DNA from: Fremontodendron californicum
Taxonomy: Eukaryota; Streptophyta; Magnoliopsida; Malvales; Malvaceae
Length of the DNA: 64,000 bases
Assembly: GCA_030761205.1 (NCBI GenBank)
Contig: JAULJL010000010.1
Span: 873,001 to 937,000, forward strand
Direction of reading: 5' to 3'
The translations under genes and the position numbers were made by a program. Shown here one piece after another: positions 48,001 through 58,460 of this stretch (the stretch's first letter is position 1; each line of letters starts with the position of its first letter). The notes under the pieces were generated by a model. That model did no database searches. It saw only the letters and a list, made by a program, of their open reading frames with translations, and was not told where the DNA came from.

Positions 48001-48186
48001 ATGGGTCAATGCGCATCTCGGGCGGCTAGACAGAGGAAGAATTGGGATGATTATAGACTTTCTAGCGTCCCCTCAGAGAGGTTGAAAGGGTTTCTGGCCA
48101 TGGCGAAAGAGCGACGTTCTAGGTTCTACATCGCCAGGCGGTGCCTTGTGATGCTTCTTTGCTGGCATAAATATGGCAAGTCTTGA
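48001..48186 (+). CDS. DVL/ROTUNDIFOLIA-LIKE small peptide
   Basis: A 61-residue single-exon frame. The C-terminal half (about residues 27-58: ERLKGFLAMAKERRSRFYIA then RRCLVMLLCWHKYGKS) is the RTF domain that defines the plant DVL/RTFL peptides, with its basic stretch and the RRCxxMLLCW core. These peptides limit longitudinal cell proliferation in lateral organs and associate with the plasma membrane; they have no cleavable signal peptide. The N-terminus MGQCAS fits an N-myristoylation consensus (Gly2, Ser6) with an adjacent Cys4 that could be palmitoylated; this is inference. DVL genes are intron-less and of this length. It stands alone in a long gene-poor stretch. Confidence 0.88.
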   Translation: MGQCASRAARQRKNWDDYRLSSVPSERLKGFLAMAKERRSRFYIARRCLVMLLCWHKYGKS

Positions 48187-48849
48187 TTGTTTCAGTTTTC
48201 TATGCTTTCTTTCTTTCTTTCTTCTGTGTTTTATATATATATCGTTAAGTTTTTCTGGATGTTTAAATGTAAAGAATTTTGAATCTAATAATCAGAAAGC
48301 ATCGCATGGGTTTTCAAGCATCTCATGATCAGTCATGACAGAACAAAAATGAAAATGAAAAACCCACAACTCCCTTTGATTCCCTTTTCCTTTTTGTTTT
48401 ATATATGATATATTGAATTAATCCTATGTTCATATTATCATGTGGTACTTTGTTCAGAAAAGAAGAACAAGGCTATACAGTTAATTTCTTTTATGAAGAT
48501 GTTTGGAATATATGCATGCATGTAGATTAATACGCATAAACAAATCAATAAACCAAAAGATCAAATTCCTATAGACACTTGGAAACTGCCGTTTTAGGCA
48601 TAATATTTCATATATATATATAATTAAAAAAATTAAGGTAAGGTTAGAGAAAAGTAAAAAGAAAAGATTAATGACTAGAGTACTGAATCTTAAAAAAAGA
48701 TTATTCACTTTATGTATTAAACTCGCCTTTTGTGATGCCAGAATCAAGATATAGTATAAGAAAGCACTGTTTTGTGGTGATAAAGAGGTAATTAATTTGT
48801 CCTTGTTAGAGCTTAGCTTAAACAGGGGTAGCTTCACATATCAGATAAT

Positions 48850-48854
<5 letters not shown>

Positions 48855-48889
<35 letters not shown>

Positions 48890-48899
48890 GTGAGACAGA
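48855..48899. repeat. (ACAG)n microsatellite
   Basis: About eleven tandem ACAG/GACA units. Confidence 0.95.
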
Positions 48900-49630
48900 C
48901 ATGTTTTAAAAGCCATGCGGATGTAATTACTATTGGCTTGGGTCGCCTAGCCTCGCTGCTTCACTTTATTGTCATTGTCATGCAAACTTCTGAAACCATC
49001 CAACTGCAGGCAATGCATTTACAAACTAATTAAGCCCCTTGTTTATCTAGTTCCAACTTCCAAGTTGGTTATATGTTTCTTGCTTTTCTCAAACATGAAA
49101 ATTTCACAGTTTTCTTTCTTTTCTTTTTACAGTACAACAATTAAGCACATGAAGGTAAAAATCTAAACTTAACAATTAAGAGCTCCATTCCATGGGATTG
49201 GATTATATAGGCTTTTCAATCACCATAAGATTCATCACTTTACTTTCGATAGTACTTGTCATAAAACATATGATTTCGATCGATTTCATTAATTGTCGAA
49301 TACGATACTAGGTTCTTGTAAGGAAAATTAGAACATAAGCTCAATTTCATTAATTAATTGTCAACTTAATTAGAATTTTAATTCAATGCATCCTACACTC
49401 TGAGTCTGATATGCAATATTTCAAACAATCAGTCCTTCAAAAATAAAACTCTTGAAGAAGCGTGAGAAACGGGTATATATGCTATTATTATGTGTCCAAG
49501 CGACCGTTTATTATAAAGCATCCGAAATCCTAATATCTGCCTCAAAATTCAAATTTGCTCGAACCTAGCTATATATAATTATTTTATTACAAGCCAAAAA
49601 AAAGAATTTGTTTTATCCGGTGGTGAAGAG

Positions 49631-49635
<5 letters not shown>

Positions 49636-49684
<49 letters not shown>
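49636..49684. repeat. (TA)n microsatellite
   Basis: About 24 TA repeats, one of the longest in the window. Confidence 0.95.
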
Positions 49685-49689
<5 letters not shown>

Positions 49690-50016
49690 ACAACGCCAAC
49701 GCCAACGCGGTTGCTTTCAAATTGCTGCACTAATTGGTTGCATCGAACAAGGTCTTGCTCTAGTTATTCAATGACCTTTGCATCAGTCCTGGTGCAGGTT
49801 CGTCTAAACTCAGCTCAACGTATAAAGTCATTCTCCAGGCATGTTTCATTTAAACTCTCTTTTTAGGGGTTTTATAATCATTTTCCCAGGAAAAATGTCC
49901 CTCTATGTCGTCTATGTGTAAAATTATATAGCAGAGCCGAAAAGGAGGAAATTGAACATTGTGTTAATTTCTAGCTTTAAGTTCATTGACATATGAATCA
50001 CATGCATGGGCATTAG

Positions 50017-50712
50017 GCAGGGCTTGTGGATCCATGGGCGGCAGCCGGCAGTCCTAATGGGATGATGTCCGGATCCATCCTCGGTAAACAAATGATGGTT
50101 TTGCACAGAAAATCAGCCTTCAGAGTGGACGATCCATTAGGGTTCTTCCATACACATGCAGTGGCTGTTGTTTTAGAAGGGCCTCCTCTCTGGTCTCTTT
50201 GCAAAACCCAAGCTACTCAAGATGATGTATAATTTAGACAGTTATGGTCCAGGCTTTACTCCACAGTAGCGGAGAGTTCCACGTTGGCCTCAAAACAAAT
50301 GGGGCCGGCATCAGTTTCTAGGAGCAATTTTTATCACTGCATGGGATGCTGCTTTTACTTGCATCATTTGCCTGTTCATAAGCCGCATTATTAATTGGCT
50401 TAAATATAAAATCATCCCCTATACTTTTTTTCTCACTTTGATACTTAATTTGTTTTTTTTGTTACCTATAGTATAATTTCGTACCTCGATTAGGTATCCA
50501 ATTAGGACCAAAAATTATACTATAGGTATCCGATTAAGATCAAAAATTCTTTAGGTATCAAAGTGAGAAAAAATGTATAATACAAAAGGCAATTTTATAT
50601 TTAAGCCTTGTTAATTTGAGGATGGATGAAGAGGACCTTGACGTAGGGGATGATGCATGCAGTGCATGGAGAGGAAGCTTATGCACTGTGGGGGAAATGG
50701 TGAAAGGATGCC
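50017..50712 (+). pseudogene. Ammonium transporter (AMT2-type) pseudogene, C-terminal exon
   Basis: The translation reads AGLVDPWAA, a one-base slip, VLMG, SGSI, MMVLHRKSAF, VDDPLGFFHTHAVA (family: VDDTLGVFHTHAVAG, the pore-lining twin-His region), then LKQM, HQFLGAIFITAWDAAFTCII and LFISRI up to 50396. After an inserted MITE it resumes at 50608 as NLRMDEEDLDVGDDA and, shifted, GEEAYALWG-like to about 50712. This is the last third of an AMT/Mep/Rh ammonium transporter, a plasma-membrane channel-like protein taking up ammonium. Upstream exons were not found, there are frame slips, and the glycine-rich GLLGGLLTG part is degraded. It is a pseudogene. Confidence 0.75.
50397..50607. mobile_element. 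MITE (MULE-like) inserted in the AMT2 pseudogene
   Basis: A 211-bp element begins GGCTTAAATATAAAAT and ends with its inverse. The inverted arms continue inward (TCTCACTTTGATACCT-like against AGGTATCAAAGTGAGA). It is flanked by TTATTAATT (50388-50396) and TTGTTAATT (50608-50616), a 9-bp target duplication with one mismatch. Removing it in thought brings the two parts of the transporter coding sequence together. Confidence 0.8.
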
Positions 50713-51662
50713 AAAACCTCGCCGTCTGCGTATTCCTCCTATCTGCCGGCTTCTATTTTCAACTCCTTAATGAACTATAATATGTGTGAGAATGCTGCAA
50801 TACTCTCGACTGCAGCTTTTGTTTGATGCTGCTTATCAATAGCCATTTACGGATCTGTAAATGTACATATCGCGCGCACGCTTGAGAATGAATGAGAAAA
50901 TTGTCTGCGTGATTATTGAGATTTGTGCATATAATAACCAAAGATCATTTACTACATACATGTCTATTAATCTACTGGTAATCTGTAATTTCAAAGGATT
51001 GGAAACAACAACCAACAAATTTCTTTTGGAAGAAATACCATTGTGTGGTACAATATTATTAATATCATCGTTTTATCACTCGCAGTAAACTTAATTTGTA
51101 CCATTTTCTGATAGCTACGTAGCCGAGTAGACAACTATATAGTAAATTGTAATTTGCCATAGGAATATTTGTGAAAGAAATAGATATTTTACATTCGATG
51201 AAAAACATAATATGGTCTTCTACAATTACACATCACATAATCAGAAATACAAACAAATCCATGTGTAATCTGAACATATAACCTTCATGATCATATGGCT
51301 ATCCCATTCTCACTGTCCAAGTTAATCCACACTTAACCTTAAGGGCAACAATTCTTAGTTGTATCTGTACATACCACCTTTTGTAAAGCATGATTATGCA
51401 TTCATTCCAGGAATTTCACTCGGGCTTAACTTGAAACACTGAAATTCTAGGTTGACAGGTTAATGGGTTCCAAGGCTCTTTCTGGTGACTACTTTAGCCT
51501 AGCATCTTCCTGAAGCTCTACAAACTGCAACAATCCGAGCAGCGAGTGAAACTCCAAAACCAGAAGGTATGCCCTTCCACTTTTAATGGTAAAATCCAAA
51601 AAGAATTAGCTCACAAGCAGGCCAACCAATAAGCATACAAGCGTGGATACATTCAAAACAGG
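50713..51662. other. Intergenic DNA and 3' flank of the BBD gene
   Basis: No gene was recognised. The right part (about 51170-51662) is the probable 3' UTR and downstream flank of the BBD nuclease gene. Confidence 0.5.
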
Positions 51663-54020
51663 TTACGGGTCATGACTTGAGTTACGTAGCTTCATTAGTT
51701 TGTCTCTTAACATTGCTGCAAGAAAAATTATATAAACATAAATTGATTTTATAGTGTAAGACAGTAAGAGCTTCAATGTGTGATAACAAAGGAATGAAAA
51801 AAATTAGTATTGTGAGTGATAATTCATTTCATAGATTTATAATTGAATAAAAAAGGCAGATTCTGTTATCTTTTTTTTTTTTGTTCAGAAGATTATATTC
51901 TATGTTTATTACCTGCATCATTGTACCTTTCTTCTTTGACAGCTAAATTCATATTCCTCATCAGATCCAGCTCCTCTGTTAGTAAATCCGGACCATCTGC
52001 AGCACTGCAATATATAGCGAGTTAATATAAGCCAGACAATTTTTGAGAAGACACCAAAGGCAGTATATGCAATATACCTGTCAAGCAATACATCATAAGT
52101 AGGCTTCGTATCACGCACTCTGCCCATCCCATAGCCAATTCTAATAGCATCTTCCAAGACAATTTGTTTACTTACATAGATCGGAGCCTGCACACAGGAA
52201 ATACCAATCAGAAGCTTTGGAGAAGCAATCAGTTGAAGTGAATACACTATAAAACCTTGAAAAAATGAGCCATTTGACATTGAAATGAGAGAGGCAGATT
52301 GGAAATTGGAAATACCGGACCGGATAACAAATTCAATTGCAAGCACTTACATATGTAAAATGCCATACTTATTGCTGACAAAACCTACTCAAACCAAACC
52401 AGGTAGTCTTTATTGAACTTTGACACTGATATTTTACACTGGTGTAACTCAAAGACAGCAAGAGAAATCAAGTTTTGAGTAGCAATCACAACAGAGTAAG
52501 ACTAGAAAGCAAGCAATTCCCCTTTTGTATTGCACAAGATTTTATTTATAATAATTTCGCAGTACATACCTTGCATCTATTAGCGACATTTATGGCATCT
52601 GAGGGTCGTGCATCCACACTTATGACATCATTTTCCCCTGGCTGTAAACATAAAAACAATAATTGAATCAGGTTCCTTTATCATCTGAAGGAAATAAAAA
52701 ATACAACAATCTTTTAATCACCTTGCTAAAATACAATTTTGCAAAGTAAGTATTGACGACTCTTTCTGTAATTCTCACCATTTTAACCTGAAATGGAAGA
52801 TATGTAAAATTCAACGAAAAGAGATATTACACAATAACATGCATAATTTTCCTAGGTTAAAGCTTGTAAAAGAAACTAGTAACTAAATATCAATCATGAA
52901 GGTAGGGAAGTGACTGAACTATTTGACTTGATTATCCCCTTTCTTACTTTTACAAATTTCTTACTTATTTCAGCCAAGTTCGACCATTCAAAAGAGTTTT
53001 TTTTTTTTTTTGAAATCCATTCAAAAGAGTTTTTAATAGACATGCCTGGTAAAGAAACAACTAAAGCAAGTAACTGATAAAAGCTAGGAAGATTTCAGCA
53101 CATCTTAAATACATGAGAAAAACCAACTCCATACTTCATATCCAAGCTTCTCCACAACATCTTTAACAAGATGGAACTGATCTGGACTATCCTGTAAAAA
53201 AATAATCATGTCAAAAAATTAATACAAAGATATAAGTCTAACTATAAGAACGATTAAATCTTAAAATAATAACAAATTAAGAAGTTACCTCATTATCGTC
53301 TCCCCAAAAGGCAGCTATAAGTTTTTCAACAGCAAACTCCCCTGCAACAGCAGATTAATCAGAGCTACTAACAAAAACAATAGATCCAACCAACAATCAC
53401 AATTAAGTGAAACAAGGGAATAGGGTAGAATTGTTGATTTCTTGTATACCTACAATAATGGGTAGCAAGAAATCTCCATCACAAGAAATCTTAAGAAAAA
53501 CAGTTGGACTGGGAAAGCGACTAAGAAAGCTTTGTCCAATTGAAGTAATTTTAGCCCTTGACATGGGAAGCTGTCTCCTAGATGACTGCCATTTTATGTC
53601 TTCCTGAAACCCTTGCCTTAACATCCTGTAGTGCAAAATAGTTTCTGCACCATTCATAACTCCAAAGTTAACAAATTCCCTTTTTTTTAACCAATTCAAA
53701 AAACAAAACAAAAAAAGATAGATAAACGCAGGCAAACCTGAGACAAGAAGAGAAGCTTCAAGAAACTGATGATCTTGGTTGTCGTCGTTGCTAGATTGGG
53801 GATCGAAGCTACCATGAGCAGAGTGGCAAGAAATGCGGATCCGTTTAGGAGAAGAACGGCGTTTCGTCGTAAAATGTAAACGGATTGAAGAGGAACGAAG
53901 CGAAGAAGAAGAAGAAGAAGAAGAAGAAGAAGAGGAGGAGGTTGGGTAAGGAGCATTTGATTGATTTGAGAAAATCCAGGAAGTGGAGAACGTACGGACG
54001 CAAAGTTGAGCACTAAGCAT
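51663..54020 (-). CDS. BBD: Bifunctional nuclease in basal defense response (BBD-like)
   Basis: Nine minus-strand exons (53738-54020, 53450-53644, 53289-53341, 53135-53191, 52722-52787, 52570-52641, 52078-52187, 51913-52004, 51663-51715) join to 326 residues. The Ser-rich N-terminus has a run of about 13 Ser from a TCT microsatellite and resembles an organelle targeting or disordered region. The DUF151/bifunctional nuclease core follows (FLKISCDGDFLLPIIVGEFA, GYEVKMVRITERVVNTYFAK, VISVDARPSDAINVANR, APIYVSKQIVLEDAIRIGYG), and the C-terminus ends in a UVR-like motif (EERYNDAAMLRDKLMKLRN). Members have RNase and DNase activity and were linked to basal defence and abscisic-acid responses. All exon phases close. 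Gene family identity is clear; the exact paralogue is not. Confidence 0.92.
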
Positions 54021-54768
54021 TATCTGAGAGAGTTTGATTGAGCTAGAGAGAGAGAACGGCTTTTTGGGTTGGAGTTTATTTCATGAATAAGTAACCAATG
54101 AAAGAGGTAACAAAGGTAGTTGAAAACAAAGTTGGAGAAACACCGATCCGACATGTACATGTGTTTTAAATATGTAAGCTTTGATGTGGAAAGCCAAGCT
54201 TATAGATATAGATAGATATAGTTGTAAGGATTAAGGACTAAGGACTAAGGAGCTTAACTTTACTTTTACTTTTATCAACCAAGATTTATACTAAGTTCAA
54301 CCTGCCATGGAAGCTCTTAGGAAGGGGATTAGACAGCGAAACCGACGACATTTTGGCCTTCTTGGGGCGAAAAAAAAATCGGGTGTTCAAATAACATATA
54401 AGCTAATAAGCTATCAATAACGACGTGATATCCAATATATACTTACAAAAACTCATTTTCTCGAAACCCTTCCCTTGTCTATGCTTTTTAAATGCAACAA
54501 AAAAAAAAAAAAAACAAAAAAAATGTACTTTACAGGAGAATGATAAAAGGTATATATAATTACTGATTTGATAATTTCTCATAATAATAACATAATTACA
54601 TGTTACAAACTGATCAATATGTAGCAATTGGGTTGCAGAAGCAAACAAAACATTCTTCTGATCAGTAAAATTGCCGGTTGTCTCTCATCAGCATCTATTT
54701 TCACATGAATCAAATGATAGTAAAAGTATTGCCAGGCTTTGGAAGCACTAGGGCAGCTGGAAAATTGA
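54021..54768. other. Intergenic: BBD promoter and AKRP 3' flank
   Basis: No gene was recognised. An A-rich homopolymer lies at 54498-54515. Confidence 0.5.
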
Positions 54769-56744
54769 TCATTTTTCGTTCTTACTTAAACCAGTTGCCG
54801 ACCGTGGCTTGGGAAGCTGCTTCAACAGCTTGATCAATTCATATGTTCTTGTGTCTCGACCGGAGTAAAGGCAAAGATCAAGTGGGGTTAAACCATCCTG
54901 AAACAAGCATTGATATAAGTTGAGAATTAAAGCTGATAGAATAGCCATTTATGCTGCTCGTGAAGGAAAAATTAAGACAAGGAGAAGGTTAAAATGCCAA
55001 CCACCAAAAGAATTGTAAAGGAACATCAGTTAAGAAGTACAATATCCCTACCTTGTTTTTTACCATCTTATCTGCCCCTCTAATTAATAAAAGCTTCACT
55101 ATATCAGTTCTTCTAGCTTGAACAGCAAGGTGTAATGGTGTCCAACCATCCTAGAAAGGGCAAAAGTCAAAACAAATGCATTACCAAATGGAACATAAGT
55201 ACTGAAAACAAACTCATAAAGCAACAAACCAGGAAAGGTTAACCATACATTGTCCTGAAGATTTATATCAACATTATATAACAGAAGAAGTTTAATATTA
55301 GGAACTGATGCCGCATTGACAGCATAATGCATCAAGGTGGCCCCATCCTGTTGGCAGCACAAAAACAAAAAGTTAATATTAACCCAAAACCACTCTGAGT
55401 CAGTAAAAAAGGTATATTGTCAAAGTATCTTAAGCCCCCATCTCCCTTTCTTTTCCTTGTATGAACACTCATCCATGATGAAACTACAACATAGAAAATA
55501 ATCACAATAACAATGGCAAATAAGGTTGTTGCTGGGGAAATATCCAGCGATTTGATGACTAAAACACCAAAAGGAAAAGATAAAAGAAACCAGAAGCCAA
55601 CTGAACAACCAAAATCTAAAATTCCCACAAACATCTAGGTTGCGTTTGGGAATTTGGATTTCAAAAGATGGATTTGGATTTCAAAAATAGTATAAATTGT
55701 GTAATAAAACACATGTAAATATAATATTGATGATTATTTTTCAAATCCATGGATTTGTTGGATGCCTATTTAGTGGTGAATTTGAAATACCTATAGTTAT
55801 TTGTGAATTTGAAATTCATGTTTTTATACCTTTCAAATATATGATCATATTGAATCTTAACTAATTTATACATAATGTATGCATTTCATTCTCACAATTA
55901 ATATAGCAAATGAAATCCAAATTTTCAAATTCATGTTTCCAAACATAGCACTAGAGAAATAATCATTTGCTTTTATTAGAATTTACTTATATATTAAGCA
56001 CAAACTTACTTCATCACGAACAAATGGATTTGCTGATTCTCTTAAAAGATAGTTGGTAATGGCCTGCTTTTTTCCAATAATTGCCTTGTGAACTGCAGTT
56101 AAACCATTCTGCAACCAATGTTGAAAACTTAAAATCATGAAAATGGTAAATAGAGAATGTGAAGAAAGTCACCCTGTTGCATGTAATAGTTGAAATGACA
56201 TAGAGAGAGCAAAAGAAATAATTTACACAAGAATGAACAAAAGACCAGGATTTATCCTATCATCAGGAGATCAATTTAATACCTTGTCCACAGCATTGAT
56301 GTCAATATTGTGTTTCAATAAAGCATCAACGAGGTAGAACTCTCCCGAAGCAGCAAGGGTGTGAAAAGGCAGCCATTTTCCCTATAAAAAGTTTCAGCAA
56401 CATGACAAGGAAAATCGCCATTTCTCACAGTAAATATATATAATAATAGATACATTTAACCTTCACAGCAAATGAGGTACTTTCCCAATATCAACAGGAA
56501 GATGCAGGATCCAAGAGAAAAATCCAATAAGATGAGACCAGAAATTGCTTAATAACGGACGAAAAAAAGAAGAAGCAATTTTAACCAACAATCAAGAGCT
56601 CCAAAAACTTACAGAAGTAGCAGCTGCTAAATCAGGTACACGCCTATTTAACATAAGTTTTTCCTCCTTTGTAAACAACTTACGTGGGCCTATATATTCA
56701 AGCACAGAAGATTCATAAGCAATATACTAGTAATAAACGAGGAC

Positions 56745-56790
<46 letters not shown>

Positions 56791-57606
56791 CCTTGATGCA
56801 AAATAAAAGGTCACATATAGATACTTCCTAAATTTCCAAGAGCTAAACAAAAAGATATTACCTTCAGATTTTTTCTCGCCCAGCTGATAGTTCTCGCTGT
56901 TGAAAAACTCAGCAACATCCTCGAAACCCTTTCCGTAAACCGCCCACCTGGGATTCTTAGGAGCCACGCGCTCACTCGAAGATGGCAGATTCATTGCAAC
57001 CTCTATTGACTCTTCCTCGTTCTTCTTCTCCTCTTTCACGGGAAAAGTCGAAGGCTTATCAAGAACCACAGGGTTCAACTGAGCCAATTTAGCTTCTTTA
57101 TGCTTCAAGTATTCTTGCAAATTCACGTTCCTTATAGGGACCAAACCTTGCCTCCTCTTCTCAACTCTGCACCCAAACTCCAACTGCTGCGCCATTTTTC
57201 GCCTTTCCTTCTTGGTTATATTGATCTCTTCTACAACATGACTCCACTGCTCTGGAACCAAGTTCTCAGCCTCAATTTCTACCGATTGTTTCTTCTTCTT
57301 CTTGGGTTTTGCTTTAGCAATTCTTGTGCTCGTATTGGGATTGTCAAACCTGGAGTCAAATTTGAGATAAGGGTCTTCGAATGCGCCGTCTTCAAAGACG
57401 AGGCAATCCCCGATGACGTGTTCTTCATCATCGGCGGCGGCGTCGTCGTTCTGGGTGATGTAAGAGGAAAGAAAGGAAGGGGAGACGGAGTGCAATTTTT
57501 TAGAGAAGTACAAGCTTTGGGGCAGAGAAAACTTGGGAGGAGTAGAAAGAGAAAGTAGGGTGGAGGAGATTTTGGGGGTTGAATTTAGCAGAGCGGGGAG
57601 TGACAT
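54769..57606 (-). CDS. AKRP: Ankyrin repeat protein AKRP, plastid-targeted
   Basis: Seven minus-strand exons (56862-57606, 56613-56689, 56283-56381, 56010-56108, 55249-55347, 55052-55150, 54769-54897) join to 448 residues. Exon 1 encodes a Ser/Pro-rich likely transit peptide, an acidic-basic region (KPKKKKK) and NPRWAVYGKGFEDVAEFF. Five ankyrin repeats end the protein: 275-307 (GKWLPFHTLAASGEFYLVDA), 308-340 (NGLTAVHKAIIGKKQAITNY), 341-373 (DGATLMHYAVNAA), 374-406 (DGWTPLHLAVQARRTDIVKL) and 407 on (DGLTPLDLCLYSG). AKRP and its partner EMB506 are plastid proteins required for plastid differentiation and embryo development. Length and the first-exon layout favour AKRP over the shorter EMB506. 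No lesion is seen. Confidence 0.9.
55635..55954. mobile_element. Candidate MITE in an AKRP intron
   Basis: The left end CTAGGTTGCGTTTGGGAATT and right end GTTTCCAAACATAGCACTAG form imperfect inverted repeats with GTTTGG cores. CTAG flanks both ends. The interior repeats TTTCAAATCCATGGATTTG-like words. The class is uncertain (Tourist- or hAT-like). Confidence 0.5.
56748..56788. repeat. (TA)n microsatellite in AKRP intron 1
   Basis: About 20 TA repeats shortly after the donor of AKRP exon 1. Confidence 0.95.
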
Positions 57607-58460
57607 TTGCTCTTTTTTACGGTTTTGCTCTTAGCTTAAGCACCAAACATTTATCGGGTCGTTTCTGATGAAGATGAGGCTAAAGAGACGAGACTCATGA
57701 TGCCTAATGAAACGAAGGTGGGTCAATAGGCTTTGTAGTTGGCCCCTGGAACAAGACATGCTTTCTAGTTGATGTTCCGGGCCAGGACCCGACCAGCCAA
57801 AAGCCCATAAAAACAACCCACCAACCCAGCCCAGAAACATCAGGCAAAGGACACATGTAAAATAGGGATAGGCTACTCTACTTCCCTGCTATTTATTAAA
57901 AAAAAAAAAAAAATTTGCATATTCAGTTCAATTAGCGTTAAGGACGACAATGAACTAGGAATTTCATTCCGCCTGAAAAGCCAATTAAACAAAAAAAAAG
58001 AATATGTCAACTTCAGGTTTTAACAATTTCAACATAGATGTTTACTACCAGCCATTGTTATAGCTACTTTGCAATCATACGCTGTAAAACAATTTACCAT
58101 TTCTCGGAAACAGGAGGGCTTACCATGAGAAAAGAAGTTCATGTCCAATTTCCAGGGCTGGAAGGAACCTTAACGCTGGTTTACAGTATAAGATTTATTA
58201 AACAAAGTTCAGAAATGAGATTCATACTTTGCCCACAAAACTCAAAAGGTTCGGAATCAGGTGATATACCTTAGATACTTGTCTAACCCAAGTTTAATAG
58301 TAGCATCCAACTACATGCTTAAATAGAGATGAAAAACAACTACAAACATTAAACTTGAAGTTTCGTCCAAACTAGATATTACATCAACATTCAACACTAA
58401 TAAGACTTAACAAGCTCTCCGTCTTTTCCCGCTTATAGATAGCACCCAAATGAAAAAGCT
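57607..58460. other. Intergenic: AKRP promoter and SR45a 3' UTR
   Basis: No additional gene was recognised. A poly-A run lies at about 57898-57913. Confidence 0.5.

Larger units (their letters stand above)
48187..50016. other. Intergenic DNA
   Basis: 3' flank of the DVL/RTFL gene, an (ACAG)n microsatellite (48855-48899) and a (TA)n run (49636-49684). No gene was recognised; small frames at 48481-49166 are not supported. Confidence 0.5.
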
